From: Exiguobacterium sp. SL-9
GTDB taxonomy: Bacteria > Bacillota > Bacilli > Exiguobacteriales > Exiguobacteriaceae
Length of the DNA stretch: 64,000 bases
Assembly: GCF_004336985.1 (NCBI RefSeq)
Contig: NZ_SJUO01000001.1
Location: 1-64,000, forward strand
Direction: 5' to 3'
Positions 34,070 to 42,003 of the stretch are shown here, piece after piece (position 1 is the stretch's first letter; every line of letters begins with the position of its first letter). Below the pieces are notes generated by a model. That model did no database searches and was not told where the DNA came from. It worked only from the letters and a program-made list of their open reading frames with translations. The translations under genes and the position numbers were made by a program.

Positions 34070-35602
34070 ATGCATCGTTATCCATTCACCAATTCGCTAT
34101 GGCGTCAGCACGACGAGACGTTTCCGTATCCAAAACTAGAAAGCTCGGTCTCTTGTGACGTTGTCGTCATCGGGGCGGGCATCGCCGGGCTCGTGACAGC
34201 CTATGAACTACAGCAACGCGGTAAACAAGTTGTCCTGCTCGAGGCGGCCGAGATTGGACGGGGCACGACCGGCCATACGACGGCGAAATGTTCTGTGCAG
34301 CACGGGACCGTCTACTCCAAATTAATCCGGACGTTCAATCTAGAAACGGCCCGACTCTACTACGAGCTCAACCAAGAAGCACTCCAATATCTGCGAGGTC
34401 AGGTCACAGACGGGTTTGATATCGATTACGAGGCGAAAGATTCTTACTTATATTCTATCGACGGCTCGAGTCAACTCGTCGCCGAACGCGAGGCGTATGA
34501 GCAACTCGAGCTTCTCGGTGGGGACGCGACAAAAGAAGTGAATGCCGCCCTACCGCTGCAAGTGAAGCAAGCGCTCGTCATCCGAGATCAAGCTCAAATC
34601 CATCCGGTCAAGTACTTAAACGAGCTCGCACGTCGTTTCGTCGAGGCTGGCGGTCAAGTCTATGAGAAGACGCGGGCGACCGAAATCAGTGGTGGACCCC
34701 GGCCGATCGTCACGACATCGACAGGGCGGCGGGTCCAAGGGAATCAAGTCGTCGTCGCCACCCATTACCCGTTCAATGATATCCGAGGACTTTACTTCTC
34801 GAAATTCGAGGTCGAACGCTCGTATATCGTGGCTTGTGAGACTGAGCAAAGTGTACCGGAAGGCATGTATTTGAGCGTCGATACACCGAGTCGTTCGTTT
34901 CGTACGTTCCAGGAAGGGGATAAAACGTATATGCTCGTTGGCGGCGAAGGTCATTTGAGTGGTCACGTGACAGAGACACGCTCGCGTTACGACCGCCTCG
35001 ACCGGTTCGCCCATGACACGTTCGATACGAAAAAAGCAAGCTTCCGATGGTCATCCCAAGATTTGATTACACTCGACCATTTGCCGTACGTCGGACAAAT
35101 GTTTAGCCGGGAGCCAGATTTGTTCGTCGCGACGGGATTCGCCAAATGGGGGATGACGAACGGGATCGCCTCTGGTCTCCTCTTGGCTGATCTGTTGACC
35201 GGTCAGGATAACCGTTTCCGAGAACTATTAAATCCACTCCGTTCCAAGTTCAAGCCGACGGATGTCGGTCAGTTCTTGAAAACGAACCTCGACACGGCGA
35301 CCCAGTTCGTCAAAGGTTCTCTCGAGAAATCCGGTACGCTCGACGACTTGCAACTTGATGAAGGAGGCATCGTCCAAGTCGACGGGAAGAAAGTCGGCGC
35401 CTATCGCGACCTTGATAATGAATGCCACCTCGTCTCGACACGGTGCACGCACATGGGGTGCACTGTCAATTGGAACGACGCCGAGCGCTCGTGGGATTGC
35501 CCGTGCCATGGGTCAAGATTTGATACGAAAGGGAATGTGCTCGAGGGGCCAGCGACCAAGCCGCTCTCGTACGAACGTAAAACCGATGTGCCGAAAGCAT
35601 AG
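34070..35602 (+). CDS. FAD-dependent oxidoreductase with C-terminal Rieske 2Fe-2S domain
   Basis: A 510-aa fusion. The N-terminal DAO-type FAD fold begins with VVVIGAGIAGLVTAYEL (residues 30-46) and continues with GRGTTGHTTAKCS. It extends to about residue 390. The C-terminal Rieske domain (about 420-505) has the cluster motifs CTHMGC and CPCHGS with both Cys-His pairs intact, plus GPATKPL. It matches B. subtilis YhfW-type proteins; substrate unknown. The start follows AAAGGAGGCACCTTC. Monocistronic; a possible stress promoter lies upstream. Confidence 0.9.
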   Translation: MHRYPFTNSLWRQHDETFPYPKLESSVSCDVVVIGAGIAGLVTAYELQQRGKQVVLLEAAEIGRGTTGHTTAKCSVQHGTVYSKLIRTFNLETARLYYELNQEALQYLRGQVTDGFDIDYEAKDSYLYSIDGSSQLVAEREAYEQLELLGGDATKEVNAALPLQVKQALVIRDQAQIHPVKYLNELARRFVEAGGQVYEKTRATEISGGPRPIVTTSTGRRVQGNQVVVATHYPFNDIRGLYFSKFEVERSYIVACETEQSVPEGMYLSVDTPSRSFRTFQEGDKTYMLVGGEGHLSGHVTETRSRYDRLDRFAHDTFDTKKASFRWSSQDLITLDHLPYVGQMFSREPDLFVATGFAKWGMTNGIASGLLLADLLTGQDNRFRELLNPLRSKFKPTDVGQFLKTNLDTATQFVKGSLEKSGTLDDLQLDEGGIVQVDGKKVGAYRDLDNECHLVSTRCTHMGCTVNWNDAERSWDCPCHGSRFDTKGNVLEGPATKPLSYERKTDVPKA

Positions 35603-35668
35603 GCAACTCGCCCCGTCTATATTAAAGTAGAGAAGTAACGATACAACTGTCATAGGGGTGGAATCAGA

Positions 35669-37135
35669 ATGGAACTAACAAAGCAGTGGCGTGAACATTT
35701 CAAGCAATTACGTGCTTTCGACGAGGCGATTTCTTTATTGTATTGGGATATGCGGACCCAGATGCCGGAGCAATCGGCCCCGCTTCGGGCCGAGACGATT
35801 GGTTATCTGTCGACGGAGGCGTTCAAACGCCAGACAAGCGAGTCTTTCAAAGAATTGCTCGCACAGATGATCGAGACCGAGGACTTGACCCCGGTCGAAG
35901 TGCGGTCGGTCGCGGTCGCCAAGACCCAGTATGAGCGGAATGCAAAAATCCCGTCATCTGAGTATCAGGCGTACGTGACGCTCGTCTCCGAGGCTGAGAC
36001 GGCATGGGAGAAGGCGAAAGATCAGGATGACTGGCAGATGTTTGCCCCATATTTGGAGAAGATTATCGGGTTTCAACGCAAGTTCGCCGATTATTTTGGC
36101 TATGAGTCGCACCCGTACGATGCCTTGTTATACGATTATGAACCGGGCATGACGGTCGAACAGCTCGATGCGTTGTTTCAGACACTGAGGGATGAACTCG
36201 TCCCGCTCATCCGCCAATTGCCGGAACCCGTCCAAGGGCTCGACTGGACGATGGACAAGTCGGTCCAACAGCGATTATGTGAGGATTGGATGCGGGTCGT
36301 CGACTATGATTTGACGCGAGGCCGACTCGACGCGACGGTGCATCCGTTTGAGATTACAATCAATCGGCGTGACGTTCGCATTACGACAAAATACGACGAA
36401 GCCGACTTCCGCAACGCCTTGTTCGGTACGATGCACGAGGCGGGGCATGCGACGTATGAGCAACAAATCGATTCGGAACTCGACGAGCTCGGTCTCGGAG
36501 GCGGTGCCTCGATGGGAATCCATGAATCACAGTCGCTCTTCTTCGAGAATTTTGTCGGACGTAGCGAAGCGTTCTTGAAGAGCGTCTATCCGCGTCTTCA
36601 AACAAAAAATCCGGCGCTTCAAGACGTTTCTTTCGAGACGTTTTATGCCGGTGTGAACGAGGCGAAGCCTTCCTTGATTCGAATCGAGGCGGACGAATTA
36701 ACATATAGCCTGCATATCATTATTCGCTATGAGCTTGAAAAGAAACTGATCCAAGGTGATTTATCGGTCGAGGAATTACCACAGGCATGGAACGCACTCT
36801 ATAAGGAATACCTTGGCGTCGACGTACCGAGTGACGCGAAGGGCGTCCTGCAAGATGTACACTGGGCCGGTGGGTCGTTCGGTTACTTCCCGAGCTACGC
36901 CCTTGGTCTGATTTATGCCGCTCAGTTGACAGAGTCGCTCCGCGATGACCATCCAGATTTTGAGTCGCTCGTCAGCGCTGGCACGTTCGGTCCAATCAAA
37001 CAGTGGCTCGAGGACAATGTTCATCGTCATGGAAAAGCGCTGACGCCTAATGAACTCATCAAGCAAGTGACCGGGCAAAACATCTCGGTCCGACCACTCG
37101 TCCGTTACTTGACGAGCAAATATAAAACGAACTGA
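35669..37135 (+). CDS. M32-family metallocarboxypeptidase
   Basis: A thermostable carboxypeptidase-1 (Taq) type enzyme of 488 aa that removes C-terminal residues from peptides. The zinc motif HEAGH is at residues 256-260, with the following Glu in GIHESQSLFFENF. DMRTQMP near the N-terminus and HWAGGSFGYFPSYALG near 408 are family landmarks. ATG at 35669 follows ATAGGGGTGGAATCAGA. The glycerophosphodiesterase gene follows by 11 nt, so the two form an operon. Confidence 0.93.
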   Translation: MELTKQWREHFKQLRAFDEAISLLYWDMRTQMPEQSAPLRAETIGYLSTEAFKRQTSESFKELLAQMIETEDLTPVEVRSVAVAKTQYERNAKIPSSEYQAYVTLVSEAETAWEKAKDQDDWQMFAPYLEKIIGFQRKFADYFGYESHPYDALLYDYEPGMTVEQLDALFQTLRDELVPLIRQLPEPVQGLDWTMDKSVQQRLCEDWMRVVDYDLTRGRLDATVHPFEITINRRDVRITTKYDEADFRNALFGTMHEAGHATYEQQIDSELDELGLGGGASMGIHESQSLFFENFVGRSEAFLKSVYPRLQTKNPALQDVSFETFYAGVNEAKPSLIRIEADELTYSLHIIIRYELEKKLIQGDLSVEELPQAWNALYKEYLGVDVPSDAKGVLQDVHWAGGSFGYFPSYALGLIYAAQLTESLRDDHPDFESLVSAGTFGPIKQWLEDNVHRHGKALTPNELIKQVTGQNISVRPLVRYLTSKYKTN

Positions 37136-37146
37136 GGCGATACCTG

Positions 37147-37860
37147 ATGAGATTCTTCGCACACCGGGGGGTGATGGCTCACCATCCGGAAAACACGATG
37201 ACAGCATTCCAGGCTGCGCTCGAGGCAGGAGCGGACGGAATCGAGGCAGATGTTCATATGACGGGGGACGGAAAACTCGTCCTCATTCATGACGAGACCA
37301 TCAATCGGACGACGGATGGCCAAGGCCGAGTGGCCGACATGACCTTATCGGAACTGCGAGGGGTCGATGCGGGCGTCACGTTCGCGGTTCATGAGCAGAT
37401 CCCGACGTTAGATGAACTAATCGACCTGTGTCAAGGGACGTCGGTCGTGTTGAACCTCGAGGTCAAGACCGATATCGAACGCTATCCCGGCATCGAGCAG
37501 CGCTTAGTTGACACGATCCGTAACCGACGTGTCCCTGCTGAACAAGTCGTGTTCTCGTCATTCAATCACATGACGCTAAAACGTTTGAACCAGTTAGCGC
37601 CAGACATTGAGTGTGCGGTTCTCTTGGCCCAACCTCTTTATGACCTTGTGGCTTACTGTCAGAAGGTCGGTGCGACCGCCGTACATCCAAACGTTCGAAC
37701 GATGACCGATGAAGAAATCCTTCAGCTTCAAGCTGAAGGGCTCGCCGTACGCCCTTACACTGTGAAAACGGTCCACGACCTTGACCGATTCCACCGGCTC
37801 AAGGTCAACGCGGTGTTCGTAAACGACATCGACTGGGCGAAAGCACATTCTACCCCGTAA
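37147..37860 (+). CDS. Glycerophosphodiester phosphodiesterase
   Basis: A cytoplasmic GDPD of 237 aa, splitting glycerophosphodiesters to glycerol-3-phosphate and alcohol. The TIM-barrel signature is intact: FAHRGVMAHHPENT (His residues at 5 and 11-12), EADVHMTGDGKLVLIHDETINRTT with the metal Glu/Asp pair, and LNLEVKTD. There is no signal peptide. ATG at 37147 is 11 nt behind the M32 gene. The stop codon lies in the terminator stem. Confidence 0.92.
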   Translation: MRFFAHRGVMAHHPENTMTAFQAALEAGADGIEADVHMTGDGKLVLIHDETINRTTDGQGRVADMTLSELRGVDAGVTFAVHEQIPTLDELIDLCQGTSVVLNLEVKTDIERYPGIEQRLVDTIRNRRVPAEQVVFSSFNHMTLKRLNQLAPDIECAVLLAQPLYDLVAYCQKVGATAVHPNVRTMTDEEILQLQAEGLAVRPYTVKTVHDLDRFHRLKVNAVFVNDIDWAKAHSTP

Positions 37861-37882
37861 CGTTACGCGTTACGGGGTTTTT
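37853..37882 (+). terminator. Terminator of the M32-GDPD operon
   Basis: CCCCGTAACG pairs with CGTTACGGGG around TTACG and is followed by T5. The stop codon TAA is in the 5' arm. Confidence 0.88.
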
Positions 37883-37885
37883 AAA

Positions 37886-38113
37886 TAAAGACGAAAGGGA
37901 AGTGTGGTTAATGTAAAGAAAGCGGTCTCTTGCAAATGTGCTGAACGGCATATTGAGAGCACACCGTCACCTTTACGCCATTGCTCCGTTGTCTTAAGTT
38001 TAAGATGTCACCAGCTACATAGCAATCAGATGTAGCACACGTTGCAGCACCACATCAAACTTGTTGTATGCAGTCAATCGGTCAACCCAAGCAGAAAAAG
38101 GAGGAAATTTCAC
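37886..38113 (+). promoter_or_regulatory. Long structured leader before the DUF4397 gene
   Basis: About 225 bp are non-coding. Potential stems include TGTGCT with AGCACA (near 37938-37964), CTTAAGTTTAAG, and GCTACAT with ATGTAGC (about 38012-38034). I recognise no known riboswitch class, and there is no T-run terminator. Confidence 0.35.
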
Positions 38114-38911
38114 ATGAAGAAATTGATGTCTTTACTTGGTACACTCGCCCTGGCGTTTGCACTCATCGTACCGGTCAGTGCAGATGGACACGAGAACGCG
38201 ATGGTACGTGTGCTCCATGCTTCACCTGACGCACCTGCGGTAGATGTTTATGTCAACGGTGAAGTAGCGGTCGAAGGCGCAGAGTTCAAAGCGCTCACCG
38301 ATTATTTAACTCTCCCAGCCGGAGATTACAATGTTGAGATCAAGCCGGCTGGTGATGCAGAGACGGTCGTCGTTGCGGCAGACCTCTCGATCGAAGCAGG
38401 CAAGTTCTATACAGCGGCAGCAATCGGCCAACTTGAAAATATCGAGATTGCAGCAATGGAAGACGATGCGAACTTTGAAGATGGTAAATCAAAAGTCCGT
38501 GTCGCTCATTTCGCACCTGACGCACCGGCAGTCGATGTAGCACCTAAAGGCGGCGACCCACTCTTCTCAAACCTTGAGTTCAAAGCGGTCAGCGACTACG
38601 GTACACTCGATGCTGGCACGTATGACCTCGAGGTTCGTCCAGCCGGCGCGACTGATGTCGTGAAGGCACTCGACGGTGTTGCCCTCGAAGGTGGAAAAAA
38701 CTACACGGCGTTCGCCATCGGACTTCTTGAAGGTGAACCAGCATTTGAAGTCCTTCTCGCAGCGGACGGCGGTGAAATGGCCGGAGCTCCTGAAACAGGA
38801 CAAGGTGGTCTCGCTCAGACAGCATCGATGAACTGGTTGCTCGCAGCAGCGGTTCTTGGTGCAGCAGCGGCTGGCTTCTACGTCTTTCGTCGTCAGAAGC
38901 AAGACGCTTAA
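38114..38911 (+). CDS. DUF4397 surface protein with sortase-type C-terminus
   Basis: A secreted wall protein of 265 aa. The signal peptide covers residues 1-23 (cleavage probably after VSA). Two DUF4397 repeats follow: VRVLHASPDAPAVDVYVNG (from about 31) and VRVAHFAPDAPAVDV (from about 131), each followed by a YNVEIKPAG/YDLEVRPAG strand. The C-terminus is APETG (225-229), a 12-residue spacer, a 17-residue hydrophobic helix and the basic tail RRQKQDA, a cell-wall sorting signal with Ala in place of the usual Leu. ATG at 38114 follows AAAAAGGAGGAAATTTCAC. The sortase gene overlaps its 3' end, making this the likely substrate. Confidence 0.9.
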   Translation: MKKLMSLLGTLALAFALIVPVSADGHENAMVRVLHASPDAPAVDVYVNGEVAVEGAEFKALTDYLTLPAGDYNVEIKPAGDAETVVVAADLSIEAGKFYTAAAIGQLENIEIAAMEDDANFEDGKSKVRVAHFAPDAPAVDVAPKGGDPLFSNLEFKAVSDYGTLDAGTYDLEVRPAGATDVVKALDGVALEGGKNYTAFAIGLLEGEPAFEVLLAADGGEMAGAPETGQGGLAQTASMNWLLAAAVLGAAAAGFYVFRRQKQDA

Positions 38912-39497
38912 GCTTCTCTTGATTGGAACGTTATCGTTCCTCATGCTTGCACCGGTCGCCGGCGCCCCGGACGCGAACGCGAAACTGACGACCGTCGGTT
39001 TCGCCGAACCGCTCGTCTTGTCAGCGACCGAGATTGACCGTCAATCTTTTCACAGAAACACGTTCGTCCCAAAACGATTGAAGATTCCGTCAATTGATGT
39101 CGATGCCGTCATTCAACCGGTCGGGAAAGACCGACTCGACCGGATGGATACGCCGACAGACGCTGATGAGGTCGGATGGTATCGTTACGGGGCGAAAGCA
39201 GGCGCGACAGGCAATGTCGTCCTATCCGGTCATCTCGATGACCTTCGCGGACCGGCCATCTTCGCAAACCTTGGCGAACTGCGCCTCGGAGAATCGGTGA
39301 CGCTCCAGCGTAGTAAAAAGGTGATCGAATATGAAGTCGTCTCCGTTGAACGGTATCGACTTGAAGACGTGCCACTCGCCTCAATTTTTGCGGCGACACA
39401 ATCGACACGGCTTCAGCTCATCACATGCGCGGGACCTTATGACCCGCAACACGGATACCGGGACCGAATCGTCGTCACGGCGATCGCCAAGTCTTAA
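38856..39497 (+). CDS. Class D/F-like sortase
   Basis: A transpeptidase that attaches LPxTG-type proteins to the cell wall or cleaves them. The residues, numbered from TTG 38856, are His126 in LSGHLDDLRGPAIF, Cys191 in LITCAGPYD and Arg202/Arg204 in YRDRIVV. The N-terminus is basic (RSKTLK), then a hydrophobic signal anchor (about 19-36). The start is uncertain: the frame is open from 38856, inside the DUF4397 gene, and the alternatives (GTG 38859, TTG 38919) also lack a good Shine-Dalgarno. Synthesis probably depends on coupling to the upstream gene. A terminator follows at 39509-39541. Confidence 0.85.
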   Translation: MVQQRLASTSFVVRSKTLKLLLIGTLSFLMLAPVAGAPDANAKLTTVGFAEPLVLSATEIDRQSFHRNTFVPKRLKIPSIDVDAVIQPVGKDRLDRMDTPTDADEVGWYRYGAKAGATGNVVLSGHLDDLRGPAIFANLGELRLGESVTLQRSKKVIEYEVVSVERYRLEDVPLASIFAATQSTRLQLITCAGPYDPQHGYRDRIVVTAIAKS

Positions 39498-39508
39498 ATC
39501 AAGAATGA

Positions 39509-39541
39509 ACCCGAGTGCGGGTTATCCGCACTCGGGTTTTT
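39509..39541 (+). terminator. Terminator of the DUF4397-sortase operon
   Basis: A perfect 12-bp stem, ACCCGAGTGCGG with CCGCACTCGGGT, encloses GTTAT and is followed by TTTT. Confidence 0.9.
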
Positions 39542-39563
39542 GTGTCGTATCGTGAAGAAACAA

Positions 39564-39601
39564 AAAACGACCAGGCCGCGATAATCGGCCTAGTCGTTTT
39601 T
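39564..39601 (-). terminator. Terminator of the MarR gene
   Basis: AAAACGACCAGGCCG pairs with CGGCCTAGTCGTTTT (one mismatch); the A-run on the left is a T-run on the minus strand. Confidence 0.82.
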
Positions 39602-40037
39602 ATGCGTCCATTCGGTCAAGCAGTTTTGACAGAAGAATCAATTCATCATCTGAAAAATCTTCGAACACGTCCATCAAGTACTCGATTTTCATGCCTTCTA
39701 ACGTCTCGAACAAGGCACGACCTTCTTCGGTCGCTTGCAATTCGACGACGCGACGATCACGTTCACTGCGTTCGCGTGAGATCAATCCTTTTTTCGTGAG
39801 CTCATCCGCAAGGGCAGTGATCATCGAAGCAGAGAATTGAAACTCGTTCGATAGGGCCGAGGCGATTTGAGGACTATTTTGACAAAGCGACCGAAGGATG
39901 AAAAATTCGTTTCGCGTCAAATATTGTGAGAACATCGACCGGAGGTTTTTTTTCACTCCGCGATAGTTCATGCGAATCCCTCGCTCAGCATCAGCGACGA
40001 GCTGACGGCGGGATGCTGTCTGTACAGGTGTTGTCAT
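39600..40037 (-). CDS. MarR-family transcriptional regulator
   Basis: A 145-aa winged-helix dimer. Residues 35-100 hold LTRNEFFILRSL, the recognition helix region FQFSASMITALADELTKKGLI and the wing RERSERDRRVVELQATEEG. A ligand is not evident. AGGAGG at 40049-40054 is 11 nt before ATG 40037; TTG 40043 (5 nt) is an alternative start. The AT-rich upstream sequence has an imperfect AAATAT/ATATTT dyad (about 40057-40080) that could be an autoregulatory operator. No cotranscribed target gene is present. Confidence 0.87.
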   Translation of the reverse strand: MTTPVQTASRRQLVADAERGIRMNYRGVKKNLRSMFSQYLTRNEFFILRSLCQNSPQIASALSNEFQFSASMITALADELTKKGLISRERSERDRRVVELQATEEGRALFETLEGMKIEYLMDVFEDFSDDELILLSKLLDRMDA

Positions 40038-40127
40038 CCTCAAGCGTACCTCCTAGGTAAATATCATTATTTGCATATATTTCAGAACATAAAAACATTC
40101 TACAACAAAAACATGAAGTCTGTAAAG

Positions 40128-41186
40128 TTATGATGGCTCTTCTCGGGTACGAAGTTCTTGGATGACTTCATCATAGTGTTTCAAGTCCGGATAGAAGCGG
40201 CGGAAGAAGAACTCGATCTGCTGGTCATCCCCTTCTGCGAGCAATTTCGCGAGGACGGCGTAGACGACACCCATCCCTTGACGGGGCAGGAGCGACGATG
40301 GCAATAGCGTCGCACATTGGACGGCACGATTGAAGTAGAGATCGAGCGTGTCGCTCAGATCCTGGAATGTGCGAATCTCGGCATAATGGAACATACGCGT
40401 CAGCTCGATAATCGTCGACAGGTCGGTGTCGAGCAGCCAATCGCTCTGGAAGATGGCATTGTCGAGTTTCTCGACGGTGACGTCGTTGGCGATATAATAG
40501 TTTAAATTGTCCCGGGTGATGCTCACCTTGTCTGGTGACTCGACAATCCGTTCGACCGTCTCTTGTTCGAACGTCCGCAACTGTTTACGGATATTGACGA
40601 ACTCGGAGTCGGCAATCTCAAGCAATCCGGCGACACGACTAAAACTACGTTTGATTTCCGGTGGGACGGCGTTCGGGTTTTTATAGCCGAGATCGTGCTC
40701 GATCTCGGCCCATGCGTGTTGTAAGATTGAACGAACTTGAATCTCCGCCTCTTTGTCCTCAAAGCGACGATACTCCCCGAGAGCGAGCCGCTTGTCACTC
40801 AGACCGACGACGTAATGGACGGATAGGTAACCGAACTCGTTTGAGTCGAGCAGAGTGGATTTGTCGATTGACTGTTCGCGGTCGATTCGGAACTCGTCCT
40901 CGAGAATTCGGGCAACGGCCCGGACGTCGTCATGGAAATACGTCACGATTCGAATCCCTGCCAAATCTTGGACGTCACGTAACGACCGATATTGGTACGG
41001 TTTACGTGACAGTTTGGCGTAAAGGCTCTCCGTTTCCTTCGCCCGGGCGACAATCGAGTGAAATTGAATCCCCGCGTCGTTCAATAGTTCGCTAAGGAGC
41101 GATTTCAACTTAGCGGCGAACGCCTCGTAATCCTCTTTCTCATTCATATAGTCGAGCATGATCGTATTCATATCCTGTCTCGGCAT
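40128..41186 (-). CDS. Single-domain RelA/SpoT (p)ppGpp synthetase-like protein with long C-terminal extension
   Basis: A 352-aa protein with a RelA_SpoT synthetase domain at residues 45-170: RKPYQYRSLRDVQDLAGIRIVTYF (G-loop side), FGYLSVHYVV and EIQVRSILQHAWAEIEHDLGYK. These correspond to the substrate-binding and catalytic Asp/Glu motifs and are intact. No HD hydrolase, TGS or ACT domain is present. Small alarmone synthetases such as YjbM and YwaC are about 210 aa, so the extra 150 residues are unusual. It could be a housekeeping alarmone synthetase or a toxSAS-type toxin with fused regulatory tail. ATG at 41186 follows AAGGAGTGATGTAG. It stands alone. Confidence 0.85.
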   Translation of the reverse strand: MPRQDMNTIMLDYMNEKEDYEAFAAKLKSLLSELLNDAGIQFHSIVARAKETESLYAKLSRKPYQYRSLRDVQDLAGIRIVTYFHDDVRAVARILEDEFRIDREQSIDKSTLLDSNEFGYLSVHYVVGLSDKRLALGEYRRFEDKEAEIQVRSILQHAWAEIEHDLGYKNPNAVPPEIKRSFSRVAGLLEIADSEFVNIRKQLRTFEQETVERIVESPDKVSITRDNLNYYIANDVTVEKLDNAIFQSDWLLDTDLSTIIELTRMFHYAEIRTFQDLSDTLDLYFNRAVQCATLLPSSLLPRQGMGVVYAVLAKLLAEGDDQQIEFFFRRFYPDLKHYDEVIQELRTREEPS

Positions 41187-41304
41187 CTACATCACTCCTT
41201 GTCTCAATGTCTATAGTATACCACCATTGAAATCGGTGTCGCACCTTCGTGCATGAAGAGGCAGTATGGTACAATACGGCTTGGAATGGGAAGGAGTGGA
41301 GTAT

Positions 41305-41532
41305 GTGAGAGTGACCCATACATTGAAATCGACCGAAAGGGAGAAGTTGGAGATCATTGCGGGGTTGTTAAGACAAGCGGGCTATCGGGGCGGAAAAATC
41401 GATTGGCAGACTGGAATCAACATCGTACGCCTTAGTCGGGATGATGTATCGTCTGAACCGGACGAACGGGCTCGAATCCGAGGGATCGTCGACCATTTCG
41501 AAATTGAAGATTGGACCGTCACGTTTTCTTGA
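41305..41532 (+). CDS. Small 75-aa hypothetical protein
   Basis: GTG at 41305 has AAGGAG 8 nt upstream. The product is a small alpha/beta protein with THTLKSTEREKLEIIAGLLRQAGYR and an acidic C-terminus. Unknown family. A TACAAT -10-like box lies at 41270-41275 without a convincing -35. The next gene has its own stress-type promoter starting 34 nt later. Confidence 0.6.
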   Translation: MRVTHTLKSTEREKLEIIAGLLRQAGYRGGKIDWQTGINIVRLSRDDVSSEPDERARIRGIVDHFEIEDWTVTFS

Positions 41533-41565
41533 ATCTTTCTTTTATAAATCGCTGGCGGAAAACGG

Positions 41566-41590
41566 GTTTTATGACTCATTTTTCGGGAAT
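41566..41590 (+). promoter_or_regulatory. Sigma-B promoter of the YflT-like gene
   Basis: GTTTTA (41566-41571), 13 bp, then GGGAAT (41585-41590): a good match to the general-stress sigma-B consensus, 46 bp before the start. Confidence 0.65.
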
Positions 41591-41636
41591 AGTATATTAT
41601 TCGATTTTAGAACAGCGGACGTTTAGGAGGATGAAT

Positions 41637-41960
41637 ATGTTAGAAACAAGAATCGTGCGAGATATGACCTCGGTGGACCATGAAGTGAACGGAATGGTGT
41701 CAGGAGGATGTCTGAACGAAAATATTTATTTATTTGCCAAGGATGAAGAGTTGACGGTGCGACTCGCAGCAGAAGCAGGGGTCCAACCGTATCGGATCAC
41801 CGAGAAAGGGCTTTGGGAATCGCTCATGTCGAAGTTTTCCAAAAACTCGGATGACCGTATCGATCAATTCGAGAGTCTTGGTCTGACGAAAGAGATGGTC
41901 GAATCACTCGAGAATGAGATTCAAGCCGGAAAAATCGTCCTCGTCTGTGACAAGTCATAA
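41637..41960 (+). CDS. YflT-like general stress protein
   Basis: A 107-aa soluble protein that resembles the YflT/GsiB-type heat-induced stress family: a ferredoxin-like N-terminal part with NENIYLFAKDEELTVRLAAEAGVQPYRI, and a C-terminal helix pair with LGLTKEMVESLENEIQAGKIVLVCD. Function of the family is unknown. ATG 41637 has AGGAGG 6 nt upstream; ATG 41631 directly abuts it. The sigma-B-like promoter supports a general-stress role. A terminator is shared with the convergent reductase gene. Confidence 0.75.
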   Translation: MLETRIVRDMTSVDHEVNGMVSGGCLNENIYLFAKDEELTVRLAAEAGVQPYRITEKGLWESLMSKFSKNSDDRIDQFESLGLTKEMVESLENEIQAGKIVLVCDKS

Positions 41961-41965
41961 ACAAT

Positions 41966-42003
41966 ACAGCCGGAACTGATGAGGATCAGTCCCGGCTGTT
42001 TTC
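41966..42003. terminator. Bidirectional terminator
   Basis: ACAGCCGG-AACTGAT pairs with ATCAGT-CCCGGCTGT around GAGG and is followed by TTTTC. Confidence 0.82.

Noticed and set aside
38042-38113. Extended start of the DUF4397 protein
   Set aside because: The signal peptide and AAAGGAGG place the start at 38114; the extra residues would destroy the signal peptide.
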